A stretch of DNA of 64,000 bases. It comes from Scylla paramamosain (taxonomy: Eukaryota; Arthropoda; Malacostraca; Decapoda; Portunidae). The stretch is from assembly GCF_035594125.1 (NCBI RefSeq), contig NC_087151.1:20351253-20415252 (forward strand), read 5' to 3'. Position 1 is the stretch's first letter, and each line of letters opens with the position of its first letter. The notes beneath the pieces are model-generated. The model saw only the letters and a program-made list of their open reading frames with translations. It had not been told where the DNA came from and ran no database searches. This document shows, in pieces, positions 38,578 through 49,943 of this stretch. The translations under genes were made by a program, and so were the position numbers.

Positions 38578-38683
38578 TTGTCAACATGAACAGTTCATAT
38601 CCCAGAGTACTTAAGGAATGCAAAGAAGTTATTAGTGAACTGTTAGTTTCTGCCTATAGGAAATCACTTGAGATACCGGTAAT

Positions 38684-39980
38684 GTGGAGGCAAGTTTAAG
38701 CTTTAAGAAAGGAGATTTAAGCTTAACTTCTGTTGTAGATAAAATAATGAAGTCTGTAATAGTAAAGAACATTAGGGAACATTTAGACAAACATAACTTG
38801 ATAAATTGGTCACAGCATAGCTTCACAAAGGGGAAGTCTTACCTGACAAACTTGTCAAGATTTTACTGTAAAGTTTACATGGCAGGAGATAATGGTGATA
38901 GTTATGACATCCTACATCTGGACTTCAGTGAAGTGTTTGACAAGGTACCCCATCAGAGGCTCCTGAGAAAGGTTAGGGCACACGGAATAGATGGGAAGGT
39001 GTTAGGGTGGATAAGGTTGTGGCTAAGTGACAGGCGACAGAGTCGTAATAAACAGCTCTAAATCGGAGTGGGATTAAGTAATTAGTGGGGTGCCACAGGG
39101 ATCAGTATAAGGGCCATTGATGTTTTTAATATATATCAGTGACTTGGATAGTGGAATTAGTTGTGACGTTAGTAAATTTGGGGATGACACGAAGATAGGT
39201 AGATTAATTAGATTAGAATTGGATGCCATTCCCTTGCAGGCAGATTTGGATAGGATGAACGAATGGACAGACAGATGGCAAATGCAGTTTAATATAAAAA
39301 AAAATGTAAAGTACTTAGCATAAGTAGAGGAAATCCACACAGAAGGTACACAATAAACAATGAACCTCTGGTAGGTTTAGGGTACAAAAAAGATTTAGAA
39401 TTTATAGTTAGCTCTAAATTCCATATAAGAAAGCAATGCATAGAGGCCAGAAACAGGGCAAATAGGATATTAGGATTTATTTTTAAGAGTGTTAAAAGTA
39501 GAAGTCCCGAAGTAATATTAAAGTTATATTTGGTGCTGGTCAGACCTCATCTATATTATGCTGTGCAGTTCTGGTCCCCCATATTACAGGAAGTATATAG
39601 GTCTTTTAGAATCAATACAAAGGAGAATGGCTAAAAGGATACAAGGAGTGAGGAGTATTCCTTACAAAGAGAGATTGAAGCTGTTAAATTTACATTAAGA
39701 GAGATGTAGGTTAAGAGGGGACCTGATAGAAGTCTTTAAATGCTATAAGGGTTACAACACAGGGGATGTAAGCAAAATTCTTAGGATTAGTAACCAGGAT
39801 AGAACAACAAATAACAGTTTTAAGCTTGAAAAATTTAGTTTAAAAAAGAGATAGGAAGGAATCAGTTCTCAAATAGAGTGGCAGATGAATGGAACGGACT
39901 CAGTAATCAGGTTGTTGGTGCTGGGTCATTAGGAAGCTTTAAGAGAAAATTAGAGATTTATGGATGGGGATTGATAGGTG
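38684..39980 (+). pseudogene. LINE reverse transcriptase, palm to C-terminus
   Basis: LTSVVDKIMKSVIVKNI and LINWSQHSFTKGKS (fingers), YDILHLDFSEVFDKVPHQRL (palm motif A, with catalytic Asp), then LIYISDLDSGIS and KFGDDTKIGRL, where the usual FADD is FGDD, then DLDRMNEWTDRWQMQFN, RPHLYYAVQFWSP and RMAKRIQGVRSIPYKER. Stops or frame changes occur near 39060, 39310 and later. It is a dead copy, but it retains more of the domain than the one at 10 kb. Confidence 0.85.
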
Positions 39981-40073
39981 GAAATAGGTAAGTATATTTC
40001 ATACAGGAACTGCCACATGTATGCCTGATGGTTTCTTGCAGCTTCCATTTTTTATGTTCTTATATTCTTATGA

Positions 40074-41203
40074 GTATGTATCTTGAACCTGAGATATTAT
40101 GCTTGTCTTATTATCACAGGGATATTGATCATAGAAAAGAAACACTCATCTTTTGTACTTACATTTTTTTTTTTTTTTTTGTGAATGTGAAAGAAAATGC
40201 CCTGACAGAATTAATTTTTCTTTTTAAGGAACATAATGAAAAAAGTTATATTTGCAATTGTCATGTTTGGGTTAACTATAATTAGCCTTAGTTTGTGTTG
40301 GCTACACACACTGGATCATGTGTGTTGCTGCTGTGATTATTAATGAGTGTAATTTCCAGAAATGTGATTTCAGTACTCTCCTAGCAAGTCAGTTAAACAC
40401 ACATGATTTATTCAAAGCAAAAGACTATTCAGTGTGTTTGAAGACTACTTGATATTGATAATGAAACCCATCTTAATGCTTACTTTCAGGTTTTTTTTCT
40501 GATTTTATTTTCAGACAAGGATATGTTCACATTGTTGTTGTTGTTGAGGAGAAACTGTTGTTCTTAGTGAGCTATGAAAGCCCTGACCCATTCATAGCTA
40601 TGAATGTTCCATGGTTCTTAGTTGCGAATGATTTTGCTTTAAAAAATTACCAGCACTAAGATGTTCATAGCCCACTAAGATAAATCTTAGAAGCATCTGG
40701 GAATGTGGCTTCTGGCTCCTCAGGGGTATGTTGTTGTCCGTCATAATAATGAAAGGCTTATGTGTTGTGTAAAAGTAAAATTAAGATAGCAGCCTGTTAT
40801 TTATGGATAGCAAGCAGGCTGGAGGGAGGGAGAGTGTGAAGTGTGTGGGTGTCGTGGTGGGGAAGTGTCTCAGTGTGACACGTGAATCACTGCACGAGCT
40901 GTCATTGGCTGACTCTTCTCGTGCTGCTGTGGCGAGGGAGTTATTCTTTCTGGCCCCAGCAACTGATAGCTATCACTCAAGCGTGACAAAAAGGTTCTGT
41001 GGATAATTTCACTTGGATGGATTTTGACCTTAATGTGGGGTCCATTCTGATGTCTGGACTCTCTCTCATCACGTTAGGAAGGTTGGGGATGACAATGCAA
41101 TAAAATAGTAATTTTGACCACAAGGGCACTTAGATCACTCTGGCTCTGGGAACCTCATATAATATCTGATGCAATATGATCATAGGATAGTGCAATTAAT
41201 TTT
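40074..41203. other. No recognised gene
   Basis: AT-rich spacer with a poly-T tract at about 40167 and a (TTG)n-like run at about 40532. A 67-residue frame at 40803 has no supporting splice or homology signal. Nothing firm is annotated. Confidence 0.5.
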
Positions 41204-42799
41204 TTTTTTCCCCTTCCCCCTTTTTTCTTTTTTCTTTTTTTTTTTTTTACCTAGGAGGGACACTGGCCAAGGGCAACAAAAATCCAATAAAAAAAAAGCC
41301 CACTGTGATGCTAGTTCCAGAAAAGGGTCCAAACTGGTAGTCAAAAATTAAAGGATAAGTGTCTTGAAACCTCCCTCTTGAAGGAATTCAAGTCATAAGG
41401 AGGTGGAAATACAGAAGCAGGTAGGAAGTTCCAGAATTTACCAGAGAAAGGGATGAATGATTGAGAATACCAGTTAACTCTTGCATTAGAGAGGTGGACA
41501 GAATAGGGGTGAGAGAATGAAGAAAGTCTTATGCAGCAAGCCTGCAAGATCAGAAGAGCAGCTAGCTTGAAAACTGCAGTAGAAGATAGCTAGAGATGCA
41601 ATATTGCAGCGATGAACAGAGGCTGAAGACAGTCAGCTGGAAGAGAGGAGTTGATGAGAAGAAAAGCTTTTGATTCCACCCTGTCTAGAAGAGCAGTAAT
41701 AGTAGAACCTCCCAGACGTGTGGAGCATACTCCATACATACACGGATAAGGCCCTTGTACAGAGTTAGCAGTGGGGGGGGGGTGAGAAAAACTGGCAGAG
41801 ATGTCTCAGAACACCTAACTTCATAGAAGCTGTTTTTAGCTAGAGATGAGATGTGAAGTTTCCAGTTCAGATTATAAGTAAAGGACAGACCGAGGATGTT
41901 CAGTGTAGAAGAGGGACAGTTGAGTGTCACTGAAGAAGAGGGGATAGTTGTCTGGAAGGTTGTGTCGAGTTGATGGATGGAGGAATTGAGTTTTGAGACA
42001 ATAAACAATACCAAGTTTGCTCTGCCCCAATCAGAAATTTTAGAAAGATCAGAACTCAGGTGTTCTGTGGCTTCCCTGCGTGAAATGTTTACTTCTTGAA
42101 GGGTTGGATGTCTATAAAAAGATGTGGAGAAGTGCTGGATGGTATCGTCAGTGTAGGAGTGGATAGGACAAGAAGTTTGGTTTAGAAGGTCATTGATGAA
42201 TAATAAGAAGAGACTGGGTGCCAGGACAGAATCCTGAGGAACACCACTGTTAATAGATTTAGGAAAAAACAGTGACCATCTACCACAGCAGCAACAGAAT
42301 GGTCAGAAAGGAAACTTGAGATGAAATTACAGAGAGAAGGACACAAGCCATAGGAAGGTAGTTTGGAAATCAAAGCTTTGTGCCACACTCTATCAAAAGC
42401 TTTTGATATATCCAAGGCAACAGCAAAAGGTTCACCAAAATCTCTAAAAGAGATGACTGAGACTCAGTAAGGAAACCCAGAAGATCACCAGTAGAGCGGC
42501 CTTGACAGAACCCATACGGTGATCAGATAGAAGGTTGTGAAGTGACAGATGTTTAAGAATCTTCCTCTTGAGGAAGATTGATTCAAAAACTTTAGATAGG
42601 CAGGAAATTAAAGCAATAGGACGGTAGTTTGAGGGATTAGAACAGTCTTCCTTTTTAGGAACAGGCTGAATGTAGGCAAACTTCCAGCAAGAAGGAAAGG
42701 TAGATATTGACAGAGTTGAAAGAGTTTGACTAGGCAAGGTGCAAGCACGGAGGCACAGTTTTGGAGAACAATAGGAGGGATCCCATCAGGCAACCTTTC
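41204..42799 (-). mobile_element. 5'-truncated LINE (jockey superfamily), copy A
   Basis: Read on the - strand from about 42793: DGIPPIVLQNCASVLAPCLV, SNPSNYRPIALISCLSKVFE (fingers), DISKAFDRVWHKALISKLPS (palm A), the region of the YADD box, here YTDD (about 42140), then STLNILGLSFTYNLNWKLHI, TLYKGLIRVCMEYAPHVW and finally YDLNSFKREVSRHLSF (about 41350). Frameshifts separate these. The 3' end is a T/A-rich tail at about 41204-41300. It is the same family as copy B. Confidence 0.85.
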
Positions 42800-42959
42800 A
42801 AATCAATAATTAATTAGAAAGTTATTATAATATCTGGACCACTATTTCTTACCATAGATAGTATACATTTAGTTCAGATAATACTCCATTCTTGGCATCA
42901 CACTTATTGAAACATCACACAACATCTCTATAATGGTCAGAAACAAGTCCATGTAGCCA

Positions 42960-44220
42960 TGCACGGTGTGCACTGTGTTGTGTATTTACCTAGGTGTAAT
43001 TTACAGGGCCTGAGCTACACTCAAGTGGTCCCTTCTCCATACCTATACATGTCTAATTTTTCCTTTAGTTTGTGTACACTTGTTGCCAAAACTATACATA
43101 TCTTCTTTTAGACCATTCCAAACTTCAGTGTGTCTTTGTGGAAAACTATTCTTTGTGTTGTTTAGACATCTTCTTTTCCCTACTTATGTGAGTGTCCCAT
43201 TCTACTGTCATGACTGCTTGTCTCTTTTAGTAATGGTTTTGTCATTACCAACTTCCATTTTGTTTGCCAACTTGTAGATAGTTATCAAATCTCTTTCTCT
43301 CCTTTGTTCCAGTATTGGTAAGTATATTTTTTCTAATCTTTCTTCATAACTTAATTCCTCAAATTCTGCCACCATTTTTGTTCCTATTGTTTGTATTCTT
43401 CCTAGCTTGTTTACATGCTTCTTACATAGAGACTACACAACTGCTGCATATTCCAATCTAGGTCTTATTATCATAGGGATTATTTTTCTCATCTTACTTT
43501 TGTTCATGAGGTGAGAAGCTGTACTATGTTTCATAGTAATCTGTAAATGTTCCTCATATTCTACCTATATGCTTCTCTGGTTGGAAGTTATCTGGCTTTA
43601 CTACTCCTAGATCCTTTTCTTCCTGGATCCTTTTAATATATTTGTTTTCTACCTTGTATGTCCAATGTGGTCTTCTATTCACTTCTGCACATTTCCATCA
43701 TATGACATTTGCTTACATCGAATTTAACTTCCCATTTTTTGCTCCATTCACAAATTTTATTGGTAATTTTGTAGATATTCACAGTCTTTGCAACTTTTTA
43801 TTTCTTTCTGTAATTTAGCATTATCTGCAAATAGGCTGTTGTAGCTATCAATTTTTTCAAGAATATCATTTATATAAACAATGAACAATACCATATTGGT
43901 GATAGTACTGACCCTTGTGGCACACCACTCTTTACTGTTTTCCAAACCAACTTTTCATCATTAGCTACTGTTCTCATTTCTCATCATTTTAAGTAATTTT
44001 CCATCCACTTTATACTTGTCCCATGTAGTCTCTTAATATTTTCAAGTTTCCACATAAGTCTTTCATGGGGGAACCTTGTCAAAAGCTTTTTATCAGATCT
44101 AGTTATATACAGTCCACAAATGCTTCTCTTTCCTACATGATGTCATCACTCTTGAGCTGAAGCTTAATAGATTTGTTACACATGATTTTCTTTTCCTGGA
44201 GCCATATTGTTTGTCTGTTA
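42960..44220 (-). mobile_element. CR1-like LINE, 3' half
   Basis: On the - strand: YGSRKRKSCVTNLLSF (about 44170), VLFIVYINDILEKIDSYNSL followed by FADNAKL, where the FADD box reads FADN (43757-43945), then a C-terminal region with EELSYEERLEKIYLP and RERDLITIYKLANKMEV (about 43260-43390). Many frameshifts. The 3' untranslated end (about 42980-43060) contains tatttacctaggtgtaattt, a tail style I associate with decapod LINEs. A (TG)n tract interrupts it just upstream at 44255. Confidence 0.75.
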
Positions 44221-44252
44221 TTATTCCTTCTTTTATAAGAATTCTGCTGCCC

Positions 44253-44254
<2 letters not shown>

Positions 44255-44288
<34 letters not shown>
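44255..44288. repeat. (TG)n microsatellite
   Basis: About 17 TG units followed by a G-rich run. Confidence 0.95.
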
Positions 44289-44290
<2 letters not shown>

Positions 44291-45294
44291 GAGGGGGACA
44301 GAATTTGATGACACTGACATTACAGTGTCCCTTCATAATGTGAAATTAGTGATTGGGTGCCAATTATACCAGAGACACTCTTCAGTGAATTCTTTCACTC
44401 ATAATACCCCATAATCAATGATCTAGTGCCTCTAAATATTACAGTAATAAAATTATTTTGTAATCACCTTTCAACAAGCATTACCTACTCAGCTAGACTA
44501 CCAGTATGCAGAAACTTCTGCTAGCCCCTAAGCAACGGGTTTTTTGTGCAGAAACCTCTACTTGTAATGAGTTTTTAGAGAAAAATAACTCTTATTCCTA
44601 GTTATATCTCATTTAGTACAGATTCTAGAATAATGAAACTTACATCATAAGAAGCACCTATCCTTCTCCATTCTAGTGGTACTTTTGTCTGACTCATTAT
44701 TTTAGTTCAACAGGAAGTAAAGGTGTGTTCATTATGCTGGATATAGTACTGGCTACAGCTCACTTGCCCCACCTGCCCTCACTGCTTTCCCCACATATCA
44801 AAAGGAATGTTCTTCCACTGTGACTCCTTGTTTAACAGCACTTAATGGGAGTGGATGAGGTTAGCTTGCATTTGCACTTAGCCATTCATTAGGATGAGGG
44901 CAGATCACCTCCTTCCATGATACTTGCCTTGTATAGAATACCAGATGGCAAGTCACTAAAAGTGGTAGGGAGCAGCTTTGTAAATGTTGCTAAGTAATGT
45001 TCAAAATATCTCTCTCCTACTTTCATTTTGATTTAAGGATTGAAAATCATGAGGCACATACATTCATTACCCATCCGAGCCCTGAAATGCACACCACTGT
45101 GTTGCTTGTTGCTCAGGGGGTTAAAATTATTGATACCTGTGAGATGTTACTCTAAAAACTGGAAAAATAAATAACAGGCAGCTCTAAATAAATTATATAC
45201 TGTCGACAAATAACAACAGTAGCTTATGTAAAAAGGAACATAAATGCTTGGTACACATTTTTAGACTTCAGCTAGGATGTGAAAACATGAGCTA
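44289..45294. other. No recognised feature
   Basis: AT-rich, unique-looking sequence; no coding signal or recognised repeat. Confidence 0.45.
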
Positions 45295-45402
45295 AAGCTA
45301 AACTAGATGTGATGTACTTTATGATTATGTCAGCTAAAGGCTTGTCCTTTAAGCTTGTCAGATCTGGTTTCAATCCCTGGTCACATCCACTTCCCATGTT
45401 TA
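45295..45402 (+). mobile_element. tRNA-like SINE fragment
   Basis: atgattatgtcagctaaagg is A-box-like and ggtttcaatccctggtcaca is B-box-like, spaced as in a tRNA. It resembles the fragment at 45785. Degenerate. Confidence 0.4.
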
Positions 45403-45784
45403 TACATTTTTTTTTTTCATAATTTTTAATTTTGTAATAGGAAATGTATTTCTTTGTTTAACTATGACATTGGCAACATGGTGGTGGGATGGTCTTAAAA
45501 GATTTCATATAGGGGAAAGAATAAAGCCTAGTATGAACTTATGATGGCATTGTTTTGTTGAGTCAAACAGGAAATGAGTGTCCCACCCAAAAAAGGGAGA
45601 AAACATGAATGGAGCAGGGGCTTCCTAGTGAATACTCTGGTAAACCTTGCAAGACCAGAACCACACTTCCCAGACACACACTTTGGATTGTTTGGATACT
45701 TATTGTACCACATTAAATTAATGAAACATCAGAAATTAACCTAGAAGGAAGAGCCATGTAATGCAGTGATAGGACACAAATATG

Positions 45785-45892
45785 AGCCAAAGCTAGATTA
45801 GCTGTGAGGTACCTCATGGTCCAGTTAGTTAAGGCTTGGTATTCTGGTATGTTCATTCCTGGTTCAGTCCCTGATCACATCTACCTCCCTTT
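45785..45892 (+). mobile_element. tRNA-derived SINE fragment abutting a LINE tail
   Basis: cctcatggtccagttagtta (A-box-like) and ctggttcagtccctgatcac (B-box-like), then an acatctacct end running into the T-tract that is the 3' tail of the - strand LINE copy B. The shared pattern with 45295-45402 supports a repeat family. Confidence 0.5.
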
Positions 45893-47814
45893 TTTTTTCT
45901 TTTTTTCCCCTTCATGTAGGAGTGGCACAGGCCAAGGGAAACAAAAATTCCAGAAAAAAAAAAAAAAAAAAAAACAGCCACTGAGGTGCCAGTCCCCAAA
46001 CAGTCAAAAATGTTAGTCAAAAATACAAGTTAAGTGTCTTGAAACCTCACTCTTGAAAGAGTTCAAGTCATAGGAAGGTGGAAATACAGAGGCAGGCAGG
46101 GAGTTCCAAGGTTTACTAGAGAAAGGGATGAATGATTGAGAATACTGGTTAACTTGCATTAGAGAAGTGAACAGAATAGGGATGAGAGAAAAAAGAAAGT
46201 CTTATGCAGCAAAACCAAGGGACGAGGGGAGGCATGCACTTCACAAGATAAGAAGAGCAGTTGGCATGAAAATAGCAGTAGAAGATAGCAAGAGATGCAA
46301 CATTGCAGCAATGAGAATGAGGCTGAAGACGGTCAGTTAGAGGAAAGGAGTTGATGAGATGGAAAACTTTTGATTACACCCTATCTAAAAGATAGCATAC
46401 TACATACATGGACGGATAAGGAGGGGTGGGGGTGAGAAAAACTGGTGAAGAAGACTGATGCCTAACTTCACAGAAACTGTTTTAGCTAGAGATGAGATGT
46501 GAAGTTTCCAGTTTAGATTATGATTAAAGGACAGAGGACAGACTGAGGATGTTCAGTGTAGAGAAAGGGGACGGTTGAGTGTCACTGAAGAAGAGGGGAT
46601 AGTTGTCTGGAAGGTTGTGTCGAGTTGATAGACGGAGGAATTGAATTCTTGGGACACTGAACAATACTAAGTTCACTCTCCCCCAGTCAGAAATTTTGGA
46701 GAGATCAGAAGTCAGGAATTCTGTGGCTTCCTTGTGTGAACTGTTTACTTCCTGAAGGGTTGGATGTCTACAAAAAGACGCGGAAAAGTGCAGGGTGGTA
46801 TCATCAGCATAGGAATGGATAGGACAAAAGTTTGGTTTAGAAGGTCATTGATGAATAATAGGAAGAGAGTGGGTGACAGGACAAAACCCTGAGGAACACC
46901 ATTGTCAATAGATTTAGGAGAAGAACAGTGACCATCTACCACAGTACCAATAGAATGGTCAGAAAAGAAACTCGAGATCAAGTTACCAAGAGAAGGATAG
47001 AGGCTGTAGGAGGGTAATTTGGAAATCAAAGCTTTGTGCCACTCTATCAAAAGCTTTTGATATGTCTAAGGCATCAGCAAAAGATTCACCAAAATCTCTA
47101 AAAGAGGATAATCAAGACTCAGTAAGGAAAGCCGGATCACCAGTAGAGTGGCATTGACGGAACCCATACTGTTGATCAGATAGAAGGTTGTGAAGTGATA
47201 GATGTTTAAGAATCTTCCTGTTGATGCATCAAAAACTTCAGATAAGCAGGAAATTACAGCAACAGGATGGTTCTTTGAGGGATTAGAACGGTCATGTGTT
47301 TTAGGAATAGGCTGAATGTAGGCAAGCTTCCAGCAAGAAGAAAAGATAGATGTTGATAGACAAAGATGAAAGAGTTTGACTAGGCAAGGTGCAAGCACAG
47401 AGGAGCAGTTTTGGAGAACAATAGGAGGGACCCCATCAGGTCCATAAGCCTTCCGAGAGTTTAGGCCAGCAAGGGCATGGAAAACATCATTGTGAAGAAT
47501 TTTAATAGGTAGCATGGAGGATGGAGGAGAGGGAGGAACAAGCCCTGAATTGTCCAAGGTAGAGTTTTTAGCAAAGGTTTGAGCAAAGAGTTCAGCTTTA
47601 GAGATAGATATGATAACAGTGGTACTATCTGGTTGAAATAAAGGAGGGAAAGAAGAAGCAAAGTTATTGGAGATGTTTTTGGCTAGGTGCCAGAGATCAC
47701 GAGGGGAGTTAGATCTTGAAAGATTTTGACACTCTATTAATGAAGGAGTTTTGGCTAGTTGGAGAACAGACTTGGCATGGTTCCAGACAGAAATATAAAG
47801 TGCAAGAGATTCTA
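45893..47814 (-). mobile_element. 5'-truncated LINE (jockey superfamily), copy B
   Basis: On the - strand from 47814: YISVWNHAKSVLQLAKTPSL, SPRDLWHLAKNISNNFASS, FHALAGLNSRKAYGPDGVPP (RT finger start), LAYIQPIPKTHDRSNPSKNH, then the palm A area at about 47050 and EWHKALISKLPSYSLYPSLG, DNGVPQGFVLSPTLFLLFIN, an intact YADD box at about 46810, and a degenerate thumb and C-terminus. It extends about 0.5 kb further 5' than copy A. Its 5' end coincides exactly with the left end of the 10-kb unit at 47815. Confidence 0.85.
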
Positions 47815-47832
47815 TAGAGTACCCCATGAGGG

Positions 47833-48085
47833 GACTGCGCTCCCAGCGACCCACCCTACCTAACGGAGGGGCTGTGCCCCCCTCGATCCACCCTACCTAT
47901 TGGGGGGCTGCGCTCCCATCGACCCACCCTACTTTTGTTTTGTAAAGTAAACATGGAATTCAAAACATATCCGGAGCTACGCCCCCTTTCCCCCGAACCC
48001 CCTTGCCTATCTGGGGTACTGCGCCCCCTCGATCCCCTACCATTTGGTGGCTTCACGCCCCCTCGTCCCCCCTCTACCTAACCTA
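47833..48085 (+). repeat. G/C-rich minisatellite, about 37-bp period, five to six degenerate units
   Basis: Units such as ggggctgcgctcccatcgac followed by ccaccctacctaa repeat with variation and end in tacctaacctaaccga. The base composition is sharply unlike the AT-rich surroundings. Repeated in copy 2 at 58000-58252. Confidence 0.85.
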
Positions 48086-48339
48086 ACCGATAGTCGTTTG
48101 GCCATGCAACTTAAGGACTTGGGTTTAACTTGACCTAACTGAGTCATTTTGGTGCGTAACCTAGGGACTCTCAAGTTAAACTTAACGTAACATTAACTGA
48201 TACCTTGCCTTAACCTACCATCACCAAGTACATGTAATGCATGGTAATGTTGTGATATAGCTAAAGTAGAATGTAACCGTAATTATGAAATAGAGTACTC
48301 CAAGATGTTAGAATAGGCAACGTTAAGTAAAAAAAAAGG

Positions 48340-48655
48340 TAAAGTGGGTGCATTCGCAGTGGCTGCGCGTGGCTGCGGCACTCATCTCCATCCCATTAGC
48401 CCTTGGAGCCTGTGGTGGGTAAGAACCCGTTATCTCGGGACACATGGCTGCAGGGAATAACATCCGGGTTTCCACAGTTTACCTTCCCCAGGTTTCCCCA
48501 GGTACCCGTTTATCGACCAACCCGAAAGGGATGGATGAACAGCTGGGTGGGCTGTACGCCGACTGCCCAGGCCGGGATCGAACCCGAAAACTGGGCCCGC
48601 AGATTTGTAGCCAGGCATGCTGACCCACTGCACCACGGAGGCACTACATTATTGG
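48340..48655 (-). mobile_element. tRNA-derived SINE, copy 1
   Basis: On the - strand the head reads cctccgtggtgcagtgggtc, with an A box (TGGTGCAGTGG, 48625-48635) and a B box (GGTTCGATCCC, about 48574-48584), followed by a non-tRNA body with ccccaggtacccgtttatcg on the + strand. A long body after the tRNA-like head makes it a SINE and not a tRNA gene. The reading frames across it are not proteins. Confidence 0.8.
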
Positions 48656-49943
48656 GAAACTTCCATAGATGATGGTTTTCCTTTTGGGGAGCCTTTAAAA
48701 ATTTTTTATTTTTTTTTATTTACCATAGACTTTTTGAGTCTTGCCAAATTTGCCCTTTTTGGCTTCCCACACCCTAAAACCTCACTTTCCTGCCAGGTCC
48801 CCAAGTTTGCTGGTGCTGGCAAAAACAGAATCAATGAAGCATGGCAGACGCAGAAGCGGCACAATAAGGCGAAAGGTATTTCACTTTATGTTAGAGGGTA
48901 CCTAGGTGGCACTTCTCCCCACTTTCTGTTTCTGTTTTACGGGTGTGTGAAGGCTTGTGCCCGATCGGTTAGAAAAACAAACCAGTAAATACGTTGGGAG
49001 AGAACTCGGCACAATTACCATGAGGGTTTTGATCCCTTCACTTCTCACTTGTGTGGTTATTAGTGATCTATGATGCGTTATTAATAATAAAATACAGAAA
49101 TACACCTTATAGTACTACTAACATGATATACTGTTATGAATTTAGTGACAACGAAAATGTATATAGCTATGTATTTTTCTTTAACTGGGATGCATTATGC
49201 TAAAAATGCAGTGTTTGCAATTTCTTTATGGCATTTCTGCCAGAAACATCACTGGTATTATTTCTACTTCCCCATATGCATACTAAGCCTGTTAATATAG
49301 CTGCAGTAGTTTTCATGTGTGTAGTGGTAAAACCACTTTTGTCTGTAAATTATCATCAGTTACTGAATAGTAACTAGTTTTGAAGAGGTCAGATAGAATG
49401 TTTTCAAACTTAGGAAATTAATTTTACTAGGATGTGATGTGAAATTTGCACAGACAGACCATTAGTAACAATTAATTTCAGGAAGAGCGTATCCTGCTAC
49501 TGTATGGGCTGGATCAACCTCAACTTGTAACTGGTGGTAGCTACTCCATCCATTAATTCTTTCCCTCTGTTGAGACAACTTAAAGTGAGTATGTATATAT
49601 AATGTCTTATTGAATGTTCTATCTATGCATGATGTACTGCTTCAAATTTACTTTACGGACCTTTAAAGTCTGACTGATCACCTATATCACTGTCATACTG
49701 AAACTCTCTTCAGAAGGCAATTTTTTGCTACTTTGTGTTGTGTGTAATCATTGAGCTCGTTTGTGTTGTAGTATGTAATCTTTAAGCTACTCTGTGTTTT
49801 GTGTAAACTGCAGAACTACTTTAATTTGTTTTTGTGTACTCTAAACTAATATATTTCATTTGTTATCTTTCAGAGTACTAAACCACTACTCTAACTCTCC
49901 TATTTTTCCCTGACTTTTGATCACAGTCTCTTCTCAATTAATT
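48656..49943 (+). other. Transposase upstream region
   Basis: AT-rich leader. A pyrimidine-rich acceptor (tttgttatctttcag, ending 49873) lies 70 bp before the transposase ATG, which suggests a 5' untranslated exon and intron. A 123-residue frame at 48617-48988 overlaps the SINE and has no recognisable domain, so it was not called. Confidence 0.45.

Larger units (their letters stand above)
37969..38596 (+). mobile_element. Short Penelope-like retroelement nested in the LINE
   Basis: A 628-bp insertion with a 13-bp target duplication, an endonuclease-domain coding region, a 3' tail and a perfect 34-bp inverted repeat close to both ends (37966-37999 and 38544-38577). Penelope-like elements are known for GIY-YIG endonucleases, variable target duplications, 5' truncation and inverted or direct terminal repeats. 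Only the C-terminal domain is kept, so this is a truncated or non-autonomous copy. Confidence 0.85.
37740..40073 (+). mobile_element. 5'-truncated jockey/CR1-type LINE, same family as 9358-11019
   Basis: Starts in the pre-RT linker (AEENEKLKDITIIKE at about 37850), continues through RT and C-terminal sequence and ends at a ttatgttcttatattctta tail (about 40053-40072). A Penelope-like element is inserted at 37969-38596. Unlike the satellite-embedded copy, it keeps the RT palm A region, showing what the other copy lost. Confidence 0.85.

Noticed and set aside
40803..41006. 67-residue frame as a gene
   Set aside because: No splice sites, start context or homology that I can recognise.
48566..48643. 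tRNA gene on the minus strand
   Set aside because: A and B boxes are present but the arms do not give a complete cloverleaf and a long SINE body follows. Treated as a SINE head.
48403..48672. 89-residue + frame and 68-residue - frame (and the same at 58570-58839)
   Set aside because: They fall on the tRNA-derived SINE body; near-identical frames would occur in every copy of that SINE.
48617..48988. 123-residue frame upstream of the transposase
   Set aside because: Starts in the SINE, low-complexity Phe-rich start, no domain and no splice support. It could contain an exon fragment, but there is not enough to call it.
49917..49943. Transposase start upstream of 49944
   Set aside because: The first codon of that longer frame is TTG and a splice acceptor lies at 49873; the first in-frame ATG is at 49944.
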